From: an uncultured bacterium
GTDB lineage: Bacteria; Bacillota; Clostridia; Lachnospirales; Lachnospiraceae
Length of the DNA: 64,000 nt
NCBI GenBank assembly: GCA_905215155.1
Contig: CAJMPJ010000011.1
Coordinates: 23,370-87,369, forward strand
Direction of reading: 5' to 3'
Numbering within the stretch: the first letter of the stretch is position 1; each line of letters starts with the position of its first letter. Both the position numbers and the translations under genes were made by a program. A model generated the notes under the pieces. That model was not told where the DNA came from and searched no databases. It worked only from the letters and a program-made list of their open reading frames with translations. Positions 35,826-45,443 of the stretch are shown in pieces.

Positions 35826-36711
35826 GATAATAACGCTCCTCTCCCGGACTTATAATGGCAGTTCCGATTCCTTTATTGGTAAATATCTCAAGCAGCAGAC
35901 AGTGAGGAATCCGGCCATCCATGATATGTACCCTGGAAACCCCCTGTTTCATCGCATCAATGCAGTTTTGAAGCTTTGGGAGCATTCCCCCGCCAAGAGT
36001 GCCGCTGCCAACAAATTTCTCCGCTTCTTCAATGGTCATCTCGGAAATCAGGGAATCCTTATTCTTAAAATCCCGGTAAACGCCCTCCACATCAGTCAAA
36101 AAGGCCAGTTTTTCCGCTTCCATGGCTGTTGCAATGGCACAGGCGGCATCATCTGCATTAATGTTATACGTTTTAAAATCTTCATCAAAACCAATGGGGC
36201 AGATAATGGGAAGAAAGTCTTTTTCCAGCAGATCGTTGATGATCTGAGGGTCTACTTCCGTAATATCTCCCACATAGCCGATATCCTCTCCATTGGAATA
36301 ACGCTTTTTACACTTTAACATCATGCCGTCTTTTCCGCTGATTCCCACGGCCTTGATGCCAAGCTCATTGACAAGCTGCACCAGGCTTTTATTCACCCGG
36401 TTTAAGACCATCTCAGCAATTTCCATGGTTGGCTCATCCGTCACACGAAGGCCCCCTACAAAGTGGGAATCCATGCCGGATTTTTCCACCCACTTGCTGA
36501 TTTCTTTTCCGCCTCCATGGACAATGATGGGTTTAAAACCCACCAGCTTTAAAAGAACCACATCCTGAATGACCTGCTTTTTCAGTTCTTCATCCACCAT
36601 GGCACTGCCGCCGTATTTTACCACAATGGTCTTACGGTTGAATCTCTGGATGTAAGGAAGGGCCTCAATGAGTACTTCCGCCTTCTGCATGATGCTTTGA
36701 TCCAATTCCAT
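35815..36711 (-). CDS. argB: Acetylglutamate kinase
   Basis: 298 aa amino-acid kinase fold. [35 protein letters not shown] and the C-terminal [20 protein letters not shown] are typical. Second step of the acetylated arginine pathway. The N-terminal helix ([19 protein letters not shown]) is the kind found in arginine-feedback-inhibited ArgB proteins. Preceded by GGAGGAAAGAAAT. Confidence 0.96.
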   Translation of the reverse strand: MELDQSIMQKAEVLIEALPYIQRFNRKTIVVKYGGSAMVDEELKKQVIQDVVLLKLVGFKPIIVHGGGKEISKWVEKSGMDSHFVGGLRVTDEPTMEIAEMVLNRVNKSLVQLVNELGIKAVGISGKDGMMLKCKKRYSNGEDIGYVGDITEVDPQIINDLLEKDFLPIICPIGFDEDFKTYNINADDAACAIATAMEAEKLAFLTDVEGVYRDFKNKDSLISEMTIEEAEKFVGSGTLGGGMLPKLQNCIDAMKQGVSRVHIMDGRIPHCLLLEIFTNKGIGTAIISPGEERYYHAE

Positions 36712-36735
36712 ATTTCTTTCCTCCCTTATTTCCGG

Positions 36736-37959
36736 TTATGAACGGTAATCTGCGTTGATTTTCACGTAATCAAAGGTCAGATCGCAGCCCCATGCCGTGG
36801 CTGTGGCTTCTCCCATCTTGATATCTGCTGTGGCAGTCACTTCCGGTTCTGATAAAATCTTTGTGGCTTCTTCTTCGCTGTAGGGAAGAGCTACCCCATT
36901 TTCAATAATTTTCAGCTTGCCTGCGGCACTTTCAAAATATAAATCCACCTGCTCCGGATCAAACTGTGCTCCCGAATAGCCCATGGCACAGAGAATCCTG
37001 CCCCAGTTGGCGTCATGGCCAAAGATGGCCGCTTTCGTAAGGCTGGAGGTGATGACTGATTTTGACAGGGTCACTGCCTGTTCCTTTGTCTCTGCCCCGA
37101 TGATCTTTACTTCAAATAACGCCGTACAGCCTTCTCCGTCTCCTGCCATCTTTTTGGCCAGGTATTCATTGACATAGTGAAGAGCTTCTAAAAAGGACTG
37201 GTAATCTTCATTCTTTTCTGTGATCTCAGGGTTTTCTGCCAATCCATTTGCCAGAAGGAGAACCGTATCATTGGTGGAAGTATCTCCGTCTACAGAAATC
37301 ATGTTATAGGTATCCCTCACATCCTCGCTGAGGGCCTCCTGCAAAAGTTCCTTGGAAATGGCCAAATCTGTGGTAATGAAACTTAACATGGTACACATGT
37401 TAGGATGGATCATGCCGGAGCCTTTGCACATTCCGCCCACCGTAATGGTTTTTCCTCCCGCAGTGAACTGAACTGCCACTTCTTTCTTTACCGTATCCGT
37501 GGTCATAATGGCGGTTGCGGCATCCGTACCGCTTTCAAGGCTTTCATCAAGCACCGGGGCCATCGCTTCAATTCCTGCTTTGATGCGGTCCATAGGGAGC
37601 TGCATTCCGATGACTCCGGTCGATGCCACCAGTACGGAATCAGAAGGTATGGAAAGACACTTTGCTGCTGCTTTTGCAGTCTCTTCACAATAGGTATCTC
37701 CTTCTTTTCCGGTACAGGCATTGGCAATTCCTGCATTGACAACAATGGCCTGGATAAAGGGAGCATGGTCAACCATTTCCTTATCCCATTTAACCGGAGC
37801 TGCCTTTACGAGATTGGTGGTATAGGTTCCTGCCGCTCTGCACGGTTTTTCACTGTAAATCAATGCCATATCTTTTCTGTTCTTATATTTGATTCCTGCC
37901 GCCGTGGAAGCTGCTTTAAATCCTGCCGCTGCCGTTACTCCTCCGTTAATCTCTTTCAT
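36736..37959 (-). CDS. argJ: Bifunctional ornithine acetyltransferase / N-acetylglutamate synthase
   Basis: 407 aa. Self-cleaving enzyme recycling the acetyl group: the cleavage/nucleophile site is in AIMTTDTVKKEVAVQF, and KGSGMIHPNMCTMLSFITTD and GHDANWGRILCAMGYSGA are conserved. Whether it is mono- or bifunctional cannot be read by eye. Preceded by ATGGAGGAAAAGCGAT. Confidence 0.95.
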   Translation of the reverse strand: MKEINGGVTAAAGFKAASTAAGIKYKNRKDMALIYSEKPCRAAGTYTTNLVKAAPVKWDKEMVDHAPFIQAIVVNAGIANACTGKEGDTYCEETAKAAAKCLSIPSDSVLVASTGVIGMQLPMDRIKAGIEAMAPVLDESLESGTDAATAIMTTDTVKKEVAVQFTAGGKTITVGGMCKGSGMIHPNMCTMLSFITTDLAISKELLQEALSEDVRDTYNMISVDGDTSTNDTVLLLANGLAENPEITEKNEDYQSFLEALHYVNEYLAKKMAGDGEGCTALFEVKIIGAETKEQAVTLSKSVITSSLTKAAIFGHDANWGRILCAMGYSGAQFDPEQVDLYFESAAGKLKIIENGVALPYSEEEATKILSEPEVTATADIKMGEATATAWGCDLTFDYVKINADYRS

Positions 37960-38007
37960 ATCGCTTTTCCTCCATGTTTTAAATAATTCTATATCCAGTA
38001 AATCCTT

Positions 38008-38454
38008 CTATCCGATAAAGTTTGTTACATTGTCTGTATTTAATGGGAAATCATAATAATTCAAATCTTCCCGGAACGTAAATCCCATGTCCTTCCAGAA
38101 GTTATTTCCCACCAGATTGGACCGGAATGCGATCAGGCTTACTTTACAGATTCCTTCTTTTTTAAGCCTCTCCACTGCTTCTAAAACCATCTGATGTCCC
38201 ACGCCCTTTGCCCGGTATTCCTTTGCCACACACACATGGTAAAAACTTGCCCGGCGCCCGTCATGTCCGCTTAAAATGGTGCCTACGATTTTTCCGTCCT
38301 CTTCTGCCACCACACTGGTGCCAGGGTTTCGTTTTAAAAATTTTTCCACGCCTTCCCTGGAATCGTCAAGGGTTCGCAGCCCAAAGCCCTTGATGCCTGA
38401 CCACAGAGCATAAACCTCTTTATAATCATTGACCGTCATGGTTCGTATTTCCAT
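38008..38454 (-). CDS. GNAT-family N-acetyltransferase inside the arg operon
   Basis: 148 aa from the ATG at 38454. GNAT core with VAEEDGKIVGTILSGHDGRR, VAKEYRAKGVGHQMVLEAVE (acetyl-CoA-binding R/Q-x-x-G-x-G/A) and NFWKDMGF. It lies between argC and argJ. Possible roles: a diverged N-acetylglutamate synthase, or acetylation of another amine. The size fits a short stand-alone synthase, but the sequence alone does not settle it. Confidence 0.85.
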   Translation of the reverse strand: MEIRTMTVNDYKEVYALWSGIKGFGLRTLDDSREGVEKFLKRNPGTSVVAEEDGKIVGTILSGHDGRRASFYHVCVAKEYRAKGVGHQMVLEAVERLKKEGICKVSLIAFRSNLVGNNFWKDMGFTFREDLNYYDFPLNTDNVTNFIG

Positions 38455-38489
38455 TGCTTTTTCCTCTATGAAATCCATCTCCTGTTTTC

Positions 38490-39530
38490 TTACGGAAACA
38501 TGGGGATCAGTTTCAGTCCTTTCTCTTCCGGCAGTCCAAACAGGAGATTCATATTCTGCACCGCCTGGCCGGCAGCCCCTTTTACCAGATTATCCATGGC
38601 ACCCATCATGACCACCCGGTTGGTTCTTTTATCCATTTTAAAATTTACATCAACGAAATTGCTTCCTTCCACCCATTTGGTCTGGGGGGTCACATCACCT
38701 TCCAGAACGCGGACAAACCGTTCATTTTCATAATAGTTTTCATAGGCTGCCCGTACCTGTTCTTCGGAAACGCCTTTCTTTAAGGTCCCGTAAGCGGTAA
38801 TTAAGATTCCACGGTTCATGGGAACCAGATGGGGGGTAAAGCTGATGGTGACCGGCTTTCCGGCACCGTATGACAGCTGTTCCTCGATTTCCGGGGTATG
38901 GCGGTGAACCCCTACACCGTATGCCTTGATGTTCTCATTGACTTCGCAGTAAAGATTATCTACCTTTGCTCCTCTGCCGGCGCCGGAAGTCCCTGACTTG
39001 GCATCAATGATGATACTGTCATGTTCCACCAGCCCTTCTTTTAAAAGAGGGTAAATGGATAAGATGGAGCAGGTGGGGTAACAGCCTGGATTCGCGATCA
39101 GCCTGGCTTTTTTTATGGATTCTCTGTTTCGCTCCGGAAGTCCATAAACCGCTTCCTTGATATATTGAGGTGTTTTATGCACCATTTTATACCATTCTTC
39201 GTATACTGCCACATCCTTGATCCGGTAATCGGCACTTAAATCAATCACTTTTGTCTTTGATAATATAGTATCATTCAGAAGGGAAGCAAGAAATCCCTGG
39301 GGGGTTGCTGTAAAAATCACGTCTGCCTCTTCTGCCAATGCTTCTATATTATCATCCAGACAGGAATCCTCTACGAATCGGAACATGTTCTGATAAATGG
39401 AAGCATATTTCTGGTCCACATAGCTTCTGGAACCGTACCAAACGATCTCCACATCATCTCTTTGCAGTAACAGTCTTGCAAGTTCTCCGCCTGCATATCC
39501 GGTTGATCCAATGATTCCTGCCTTTATCAT
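38490..39530 (-). CDS. argC: N-acetyl-gamma-glutamyl-phosphate reductase
   Basis: 346 aa. NADP-binding GIIGSTGYAGGELARLLLQR, catalytic Cys in LIANPGCYPTCSILSIYPLL, and GVHRHTPEIEEQLS. First gene of argC-GNAT-argJ-argB-argD; AAGGAGAGAAGATT precedes the ATG. The intergenic region to divergent argG holds candidate ArgR sites. Confidence 0.96.
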   Translation of the reverse strand: MIKAGIIGSTGYAGGELARLLLQRDDVEIVWYGSRSYVDQKYASIYQNMFRFVEDSCLDDNIEALAEEADVIFTATPQGFLASLLNDTILSKTKVIDLSADYRIKDVAVYEEWYKMVHKTPQYIKEAVYGLPERNRESIKKARLIANPGCYPTCSILSIYPLLKEGLVEHDSIIIDAKSGTSGAGRGAKVDNLYCEVNENIKAYGVGVHRHTPEIEEQLSYGAGKPVTISFTPHLVPMNRGILITAYGTLKKGVSEEQVRAAYENYYENERFVRVLEGDVTPQTKWVEGSNFVDVNFKMDKRTNRVVMMGAMDNLVKGAAGQAVQNMNLLFGLPEEKGLKLIPMFP

Positions 39531-39552
39531 AATCTTCTCTCCTTTTCCTGTC

Positions 39553-39643
39553 TTGAATACGTTTATTCTTCACGTTTGGAAGCATATCCATACTCCTGCT
39601 TCCGGTAGTTCATAATTATACATCCAATCTGCATAATATGCAA
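39553..39643. promoter_or_regulatory. Candidate ArgR operator sites between argC and argG
   Basis: Two short imperfect palindromes resemble ARG boxes: TTGAATACGTTTATTCTT at 39553-39570 and TGCATAATATGCAA at 39630-39643, with further AT-rich sequence between (TTCATAATTATAC around 39609-39621). They lie in the divergent promoter region of two arginine genes, and an argR gene is present at 4679-5128. Matches are not exact to the known consensus. Confidence 0.45.
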
Positions 39644-39670
39644 GTTTTTTTTATATTTTTCATTTTACAC

Positions 39671-39699
39671 TTGCATTACGGCCCGTTTTGGTGTATATT
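39671..39699 (+). promoter_or_regulatory. Sigma-A promoter of argG
   Basis: TTGCAT (39671-39676), 17 bases, TATATT (39694-39699), about 50 bases before the argG ATG. Confidence 0.7.
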
Positions 39700-39750
39700 T
39701 ATGAAAGTTCAACCGATTTATATTTAAATAAGGCAGAGGAGGATTCATTG

Positions 39751-40974
39751 ATGAAAGAAAAAGTTATTTTAGCCTATTCCGGCGGTCTGGACACCACAGC
39801 CATTATCCCGTGGTTAAAGGAAAATTTTGATTATGACGTTATCTGCTGCTGCATCGACTGCGGACAGGGAAATGAATTAGACGGACTGGAAGAAAGAGCC
39901 AAATTATCCGGCGCTTCTAAATTATATATTGAAGATCTGGTGGATGATTTCTGTGACAACTACATTGTTCCATGTGTGCAGGCGAATGCCGTTTACGAGA
40001 ACAAATATCTGCTTGGAACTTCTATGGCACGTCCTGCCATCGCAAAAAGACTGGTTGAGATTGCCAGAAAAGAAGGCGCTACTGCCATCTGCCACGGAGC
40101 AACCGGAAAAGGGAATGACCAGATCCGTTTTGAACTTGGCATCAAGGCACTTGCACCTGACTTAAAAATCATCGCTCCATGGCGTATGACCGATGTCTGG
40201 ACCATGCAGTCCAGAGAAGACGAAATCGAATACTGCAAGCAGCACGGAATCGACCTTCCGTTCTCTGCCGACAGCAGCTACAGCCGTGACCGCAACTTAT
40301 GGCACATCAGCCACGAAGGTCTGGAACTGGAAGATCCCGCCAACGAGCCTAACTATGACCACCTGCTGGTACTCGGTGTTTCCCCGGAAAAAGCTCCGGA
40401 TGAGGGCGAGTATGTGACCATGACCTTTGAAAAGGGAATTCCTGTCAGCGTAAACGGGAAAAAGATGAAGGTATCCGATATTATTACCACCTTGAATGAA
40501 CTGGGCGGAAAGCATGGCATCGGAATCATCGACATCGTGGAAAACCGCGTGGTTGGCATGAAATCCAGAGGTGTTTATGAGACTCCCGGGGGAACCATTC
40601 TCTTAGAGGCTCACCAGCAGCTGGAGGAGCTTGTTTTAGACCGGGCAACCATGGAAGTGAAAAAGGACATGGCTGGCAAATTCGCTCAGATCGTTTACGA
40701 AGGAAAATGGTTCACTCCTCTTCGGGAAGCGATTCAGGCATTTGTAACCTCCACCCAGGAATATGTGACCGGCGAAGTAAAATTCAAACTTTACAAAGGA
40801 AATATCATCAAAGCCGGAACCACCTCTCCTTACTCCTTATACAGCGAATCTCTGGCTTCCTTTACCACCGGTGATCTCTATGACCATCACGATGCAGACG
40901 GCTTCATCACACTGTTCGGTCTTCCGTTAAAGGTTCGTGCGATGAAGATGCAGGAAGCGGAAAAAAAGAAATAG
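39751..40974 (+). CDS. argG: Argininosuccinate synthase
   Basis: 407 aa from the ATG at 39751, preceded by GCAGAGGAGGATTCATTG (the frame is open 21 codons further up into the promoter). N-terminal ATP-pyrophosphatase motif [25 protein letters not shown] and [16 protein letters not shown] are diagnostic. Joins citrulline and aspartate. argH is not adjacent. Divergent from the argC operon, a common arrangement allowing joint ArgR control. Confidence 0.97.
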   Translation: MKEKVILAYSGGLDTTAIIPWLKENFDYDVICCCIDCGQGNELDGLEERAKLSGASKLYIEDLVDDFCDNYIVPCVQANAVYENKYLLGTSMARPAIAKRLVEIARKEGATAICHGATGKGNDQIRFELGIKALAPDLKIIAPWRMTDVWTMQSREDEIEYCKQHGIDLPFSADSSYSRDRNLWHISHEGLELEDPANEPNYDHLLVLGVSPEKAPDEGEYVTMTFEKGIPVSVNGKKMKVSDIITTLNELGGKHGIGIIDIVENRVVGMKSRGVYETPGGTILLEAHQQLEELVLDRATMEVKKDMAGKFAQIVYEGKWFTPLREAIQAFVTSTQEYVTGEVKFKLYKGNIIKAGTTSPYSLYSESLASFTTGDLYDHHDADGFITLFGLPLKVRAMKMQEAEKKK

Positions 40975-41063
40975 GAAGTATATCGTAAGAGATATACAGT
41001 GAAAAACATGCAGTAAAAAATATTTCATGCAAAACATGCAATTGAAACCATGTAATCGCATAG

Positions 41064-41106
41064 AAAAGAACGCATCCAGAGTATATTCCTGAATGCGTTC
41101 TTTTTT
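41064..41106. terminator. Bidirectional terminator between argG and the convergent GNAT gene
   Basis: AAAAGAACGCATCCAG (41064-41079) pairs with CTGAATGCGTTCTTTT (41089-41104) and is followed by T on the plus strand. The preceding 40980-41050 stretch holds several CATGCA-containing short repeats with no clear function. Confidence 0.85.
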
Positions 41107-41578
41107 ATTCCGCAAGATTTTTTAAAGTATCCCCCGTAACCCGGTAAACCGTCCAGCCCTCCATAGGTTCTGCGCCCAGAGAACGGTAAAAGTCAATGCT
41201 TTTGGTATTCCAGTCCAGACAGGACCACTCCAGCCTTCCGCACCCTCGTTCCACTGCAATGGAGCCCAGTTTTTTGATCAAAGCCTTCCCAAGTCCATAT
41301 CCCCGGTATTCAGGCGTCACGTATAAGTCTTCCAGGTAAATTCCTGCTCTGCCTAAAAATGTGGAGAAATTATGGAAGAACAGAGCGTATCCTGCTTCTT
41401 TTCCATCGGCCATCACAAAAATGACTTCCGCTTTTTTCTTTTCAAAAATCCATTCCTCTAAAATTGCTTCTGTTGCAACAACCTCATCAAGCAGCTTTTC
41501 ATACACTGCCAGTTCCTTGATGAAATCCAAAATTAATCCGGCATCCTTTTTTTCTGCATAACGAAACGTAATCTCCAT
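41105..41578 (-). CDS. GNAT-family N-acetyltransferase (diamine acetyltransferase-like)
   Basis: 157 aa. FRYAEKKDAGLILDFIKELA and YLEDLYVTPEYRGYGLGKAL followed by GCGRLEWSCLDWNTKSIDFY resemble the spermidine/spermine N-acetyltransferase-like GNAT subgroup. Substrate not determined. GGAGG precedes the ATG by six bases. Confidence 0.87.
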   Translation of the reverse strand: MEITFRYAEKKDAGLILDFIKELAVYEKLLDEVVATEAILEEWIFEKKKAEVIFVMADGKEAGYALFFHNFSTFLGRAGIYLEDLYVTPEYRGYGLGKALIKKLGSIAVERGCGRLEWSCLDWNTKSIDFYRSLGAEPMEGWTVYRVTGDTLKNLAE

Positions 41579-41614
41579 TTCATTTCCTCCTATATGTAAT
41601 CTGTTTGATTTATT

Positions 41615-42505
41615 TTAAGATTTCTTTTCTAACGCCTTCTTGATTCTTGGTATCATCTTTTTCGTGTAGACATAGCCGCTTTCCATACATTCCTCCATGC
41701 AGGAAAAGGTCAAAAGCCCGGCTTCTTTTGGAAGGGGAGGGGTCAAAAGCAGGACCTCCCCGCTGCTGCCGCAGTCTTTTAAATCTCTGCTCATAACCGT
41801 AAATGAATTATAAGCAATCTCAATAATGGATTCATCATGAGGCTTTTTATACTTTTCGCCAATATCCACACCAAGAACCTTAGGCACTCCTGCGGCAATC
41901 AGTAAATCCACCGGAAGATTATTGGTCACTCCCCCATCTACCAATAGGAAATTCTTCATGGTTCTTGGACAAAAGATTGCAGGAACGGAACAGCTTGCCA
42001 TCATGATGTCACACAAAAGTCCGCTCCTCTCCCATTTCACATGTTCTAAGGCGAGGGCGGACAAGGGAATCTGCTCCTGAAACAGATTGGTGAACACCAC
42101 TGTTTCCCCGCTGTTGATATCCACTGCCGGAATCAAAAGACCTTTGCACTTTCCCTGGATGTCCAGTTTTTTTGTCAGATCGCAAAGAAAATGCTGCATA
42201 CGGTTCCCCTTGATCAGCCCGCTGAGCGTTGTCTTTTTCCCGAAAATGATCTGAGGCAGGAACAACGCAATCCCAAAAATATCCGGGTCAATGAGCCCCT
42301 TGCCATGTCTGGCAAGCCACCGTACCGTTTCTCTCATTTCTCCCACTCCCATACCAGATGCGTAAAGCCCTGCCACGATGCTTCCGGCACTGGCCCCTGC
42401 GATCTGGTTCGGAAGCATCCCTTCTTCCTCAAGAGCGGTCAAAACTCCCACATGGGCCGCTCCCCGGGTACCTCCGCCTGCCAGCGCCAGTCCGTAATCA
42501 GCCAT
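41615..42505 (-). CDS. Patatin-like phospholipase
   Basis: 296 aa from the ATG at 42505 (AGGAGATTGAAA ribosome site). Oxyanion loop LALAGGGTRGAAHVGVL, nucleophile elbow GASAGS and catalytic Asp in VDGGVTNNLPVDLLI: a complete Ser-Asp dyad. RssA/YchK-like cytoplasmic acyl hydrolase; probably acts on membrane lipids. No signal peptide. Confidence 0.92.
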   Translation of the reverse strand: MADYGLALAGGGTRGAAHVGVLTALEEEGMLPNQIAGASAGSIVAGLYASGMGVGEMRETVRWLARHGKGLIDPDIFGIALFLPQIIFGKKTTLSGLIKGNRMQHFLCDLTKKLDIQGKCKGLLIPAVDINSGETVVFTNLFQEQIPLSALALEHVKWERSGLLCDIMMASCSVPAIFCPRTMKNFLLVDGGVTNNLPVDLLIAAGVPKVLGVDIGEKYKKPHDESIIEIAYNSFTVMSRDLKDCGSSGEVLLLTPPLPKEAGLLTFSCMEECMESGYVYTKKMIPRIKKALEKKS

Positions 42506-42588
42506 TTTCAATCTCCTCGCTTCTTCGCTGAGTTTTAGGAAAATTTATGCTTTTTTGCAGGGATTTATGACTGACCACCTGATACAAA

Positions 42589-42650
42589 GAAGAACAGCTC
42601 TTAAGTATGCGCTCTGTCAAAGAGCTGCATTCCCACTAAGACTGTTCTTC
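42589..42650. repeat. Inverted repeat between patatin and amidase genes
   Basis: Arms GAAGAACAGCTCTTAAG and CTAAGACTGTTCTTC enclose an inner GCTCTG/AGAGC hairpin. It lies past the amidase stop and could act as its terminator, although no T run follows. Confidence 0.4.
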
Positions 42651-42693
42651 CATTTTCGATTATTCAAATGAATTTATGATGGGATCTATGACT

Positions 42694-43812
42694 TTACTTT
42701 GCATAATACGCATCAATTCCGTCTGCAATCCCTTTTGCAATTTTATCCCGGTATTCCTCTGTTGCCATCTTTTGATCCTCTTCCGGGTTGCTCATAAAGC
42801 CCATCTCAACGATAGTAACCGGTATCCTGCACCAGTTTATGCCGCTCATGGAGTCGCTCTCCTGCACGCCCCGGTTCTTAAAACCGGTTTTGGCTGCAAG
42901 TGCGTCCACTACGGCTTTTGAAAGAGCCGAGCTTTTTCCGTAAAGATTTCCATTGTAAGGATTCTTAGAGGTCTGGCACATGGTAAGTGCCCCGTGGATG
43001 CTGCTGTCATTGATGGAATTGGCATGGACTCTGACAAAAATATCAGCACCGCTTTTGTTTGCCATCTCGGCCCGTTCTGCATTGCTGATATTGACCTCAT
43101 TGGTCTCCCGGATCATATAGACCTGATAGCCCCGGTCCAAAAGCTCCTGTTTGAGCTTTAAGGAAACTGCAAGGGTAAGCTGATATTCCGGAATCCCTGT
43201 CTTAACTCCCTGAGTGCCGGAAGCTACCTTGGCCTTCTTCTTAGAAGAACCGGGAGCAATTGGTTCCTTCTCGGAATTGCCTTTCGCCTGATGCCCAGGA
43301 TCAATGGCTATGACTTTGCCTGCTCCGCTTCCTGTCACCGAAGGTGCCTGGCTTTCCTTTTCTACCACTGGTTTTTCCTTTGACACGTATCGGGATGAGA
43401 TATAGCACACCTTGTCCTGATAGGCAACCCGGCTCCAGGTACTGCTGTAACCGGTCCTTTTTAAGGAAACTGCCTTGTCCAGCGTTGTAAGAATCTCCCC
43501 GTCAGAGGATGGAGACTTTCTTACATTGACCTGATCTCCTGTCACATAGACGGTCTCATCGGTTCCCTGAAATGCAGGTGCCGTCTCTTTGGTAACAGCC
43601 GCTTTATGGGAGCTTGTCCCTGCATTACCGGAAGTGTCTTCCATGGAGACAGGAACTGCTCCATTAACTTGCTCCGGCAGACCGCCCTTTGCCTCTTCCA
43701 CCGTTGGCCCATCCACCGCTTCGTACTTCTTTTGACAGCCAAAAAGCATGGCTGCACAGAAAATGACAGCAAAAAGGAGGAACCATCCTCTTTTTTTCCT
43801 TCGCTTCTTCAC
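42694..43812 (-). CDS. N-acetylmuramoyl-L-alanine amidase lipoprotein with SH3 domain
   Basis: 372 aa. A signal with lipobox ([14 protein letters not shown]) indicates a lipoprotein. A bacterial SH3 domain at about 85-148 ([20 protein letters not shown]) precedes an Amidase_3 zinc domain (about 165-372) with [30 protein letters not shown] and [12 protein letters not shown]. Cuts the MurNAc-L-Ala bond of peptidoglycan. The start is GTG overlapping the mnmA stop (GTGA), so the two are coupled. Confidence 0.92.
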   Translation of the reverse strand: MKKRRKKRGWFLLFAVIFCAAMLFGCQKKYEAVDGPTVEEAKGGLPEQVNGAVPVSMEDTSGNAGTSSHKAAVTKETAPAFQGTDETVYVTGDQVNVRKSPSSDGEILTTLDKAVSLKRTGYSSTWSRVAYQDKVCYISSRYVSKEKPVVEKESQAPSVTGSGAGKVIAIDPGHQAKGNSEKEPIAPGSSKKKAKVASGTQGVKTGIPEYQLTLAVSLKLKQELLDRGYQVYMIRETNEVNISNAERAEMANKSGADIFVRVHANSINDSSIHGALTMCQTSKNPYNGNLYGKSSALSKAVVDALAAKTGFKNRGVQESDSMSGINWCRIPVTIVEMGFMSNPEEDQKMATEEYRDKIAKGIADGIDAYYAK

Positions 43813-44888
43813 AGTATGGTTCCTCCTCCGACAACGTAATCGCCGTCATAAAATACAACGGCCTGTCCAGGTGTAATGGCGCGCTGCGGTTCCTCAAACT
43901 TACATTCTACCACTCCGTCCTCCGCTTCCCTGATGGTGCAGCGGGCGCCTTTATGGCTGTAGCGGATCTTGGCAGTCACCTCCATAGGCTCTCCATGAAG
44001 TCCGTCGATGGCCATCCAGTTTAAATGACCGGCCCTTAACGATTCGGAAAAAACGTCTTCTCCATCTCCGATCACCACTTCGTTGGTCTCAGGACGTATC
44101 TCAACCACAAAAACAGGATGTCCCATGGACAGATTCAGCCCTTTTCTCTGGCCTACGGTATAGTGGGTGATTCCTTTGTGCCGTCCGATCACCTGACCGT
44201 TCAAGTCCACAAAGTTGCCTTCCGGTACTTTTTCTCCGGAATTCTCTTCAATAAAGCCTGCATAATCGTTATCCGGGATAAAGCAGATCTCCTGACTGTC
44301 CGGTTTATGGGCCACCCTGAGGCTTATTTTTTCAGCGATCTCCCTGATCTGGTCCTTGGTATAAGCCCCCACCGGCATCAGCGTGCGGGATAATTGCTCC
44401 TGGGTCAGATTATACAGCGCGTATGTCTGGTCTTTTGCAGCCGTCACCGATTTCTTCAATGCATACCTCCCGCTCGGCAGCTGCTCTATCTGGGCATAAT
44501 GGCCGGTGGCGATATAATCCGCACCGATATCCAGACTCCTCTTTAACAGAGACTCCCATTTGACGTAGCGGTTACAGGCAATACACGGATTGGGGGTCCT
44601 CCCCTTCTGGTATTCTTCTACAAAATAATCTATGACGCTTGATTTGAACTCTTCTTTAAAATTCATGACATAATAAGGAATACCCAGATCCCATGCAACA
44701 CGTCTGGCATCATCCACGGCACTCAGTCCGCAGCAGCCTCCGTTCTCTTCCTGGGTCTTGGTATCCTCGTCCTGCCATATCTGCATGGTAACGCCGATGA
44801 CGTCGTATCCCTCTTCCTTTAAAAGCCATGCGGCTACAGAGGAATCAACGCCTCCCGACATTCCTACTACTACTTTCGCTTTACTCAT
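43809..44888 (-). CDS. mnmA: tRNA-specific 2-thiouridylase MnmA
   Basis: 359 aa from the ATG at 44888; the longer frame to 44966 overlaps iscU. PP-loop [19 protein letters not shown], catalytic cysteines in [14 protein letters not shown] and GFIPDNDY-type [13 protein letters not shown] region. Adds sulfur to U34 of tRNA-Lys/Glu/Gln. It lies downstream of iscS-iscU, and IscS is the known sulfur donor to MnmA. Confidence 0.95.
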   Translation of the reverse strand: MSKAKVVVGMSGGVDSSVAAWLLKEEGYDVIGVTMQIWQDEDTKTQEENGGCCGLSAVDDARRVAWDLGIPYYVMNFKEEFKSSVIDYFVEEYQKGRTPNPCIACNRYVKWESLLKRSLDIGADYIATGHYAQIEQLPSGRYALKKSVTAAKDQTYALYNLTQEQLSRTLMPVGAYTKDQIREIAEKISLRVAHKPDSQEICFIPDNDYAGFIEENSGEKVPEGNFVDLNGQVIGRHKGITHYTVGQRKGLNLSMGHPVFVVEIRPETNEVVIGDGEDVFSESLRAGHLNWMAIDGLHGEPMEVTAKIRYSHKGARCTIREAEDGVVECKFEEPQRAITPGQAVVFYDGDYVVGGGTIL

Positions 44889-44937
44889 AGCTTCACGTTT
44901 CCACTTTCTTCCGCCGGGTAAGCAAAAGCCCGGCATC

Positions 44938-45375
44938 TTAATATTCTTCTTCGATTTCTTCCTCACCGATGTCGGACTTGGGTTTCTTTAAACCGTCGAT
45001 TTCAATTCCGTGCTTGGTTGCATAATCCCATAATGCGGCGTGAATCGCTTCCTCTGCCAATAAAGAACAGTGTATCTTCACTGGTGGAAGCCCGTCGAGT
45101 GCCTCACAGACAGCTTTGTTGGTAACTTCCATTGCTTCCTTTACTGTCTTGCCTTTTACCATCTCTGTGGCCATACTGCTGGTTGCAACTGCAGCACCGC
45201 AGCCAAAGGTCTTGAATTTTACATCACGGATAACCTGATTTTCATCAATATCCAGATACATTCTCATGATATCGCCGCATTTCGCATTGCCTACGGTACC
45301 CATACCGCTTGCATTCTCTATTTCGCCTACATTTCTTGGATGTTCAAAATGATCCATTACTTTTTCTGTATACAT
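44938..45375 (-). CDS. iscU: Fe-S cluster scaffold protein, IscU/NifU N-terminal type
   Basis: 145 aa with the three cluster ligands in [27 protein letters not shown] and [13 protein letters not shown]-terminus [20 protein letters not shown] is the clostridial NifU-like form with a short acidic C-terminal tail. Partner of the adjacent cysteine desulfurase. No other nifU is in the window, so it may serve nitrogenase assembly too (inference). Confidence 0.94.
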   Translation of the reverse strand: MYTEKVMDHFEHPRNVGEIENASGMGTVGNAKCGDIMRMYLDIDENQVIRDVKFKTFGCGAAVATSSMATEMVKGKTVKEAMEVTNKAVCEALDGLPPVKIHCSLLAEEAIHAALWDYATKHGIEIDGLKKPKSDIGEEEIEEEY

Positions 45376-45443
45376 ATTCTATCTTCTCCATTTCCAGGTA
45401 ATAATGTCCTGTTGTTACTGATCCAATGCTGCAGAGACTCCTT

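Noticed and set aside
40978..41050. Short CATGCA repeats as a possible repeat array
   Set aside because: Units are few, irregular and AT-rich, without constant spacer length; not a CRISPR and not clearly functional.
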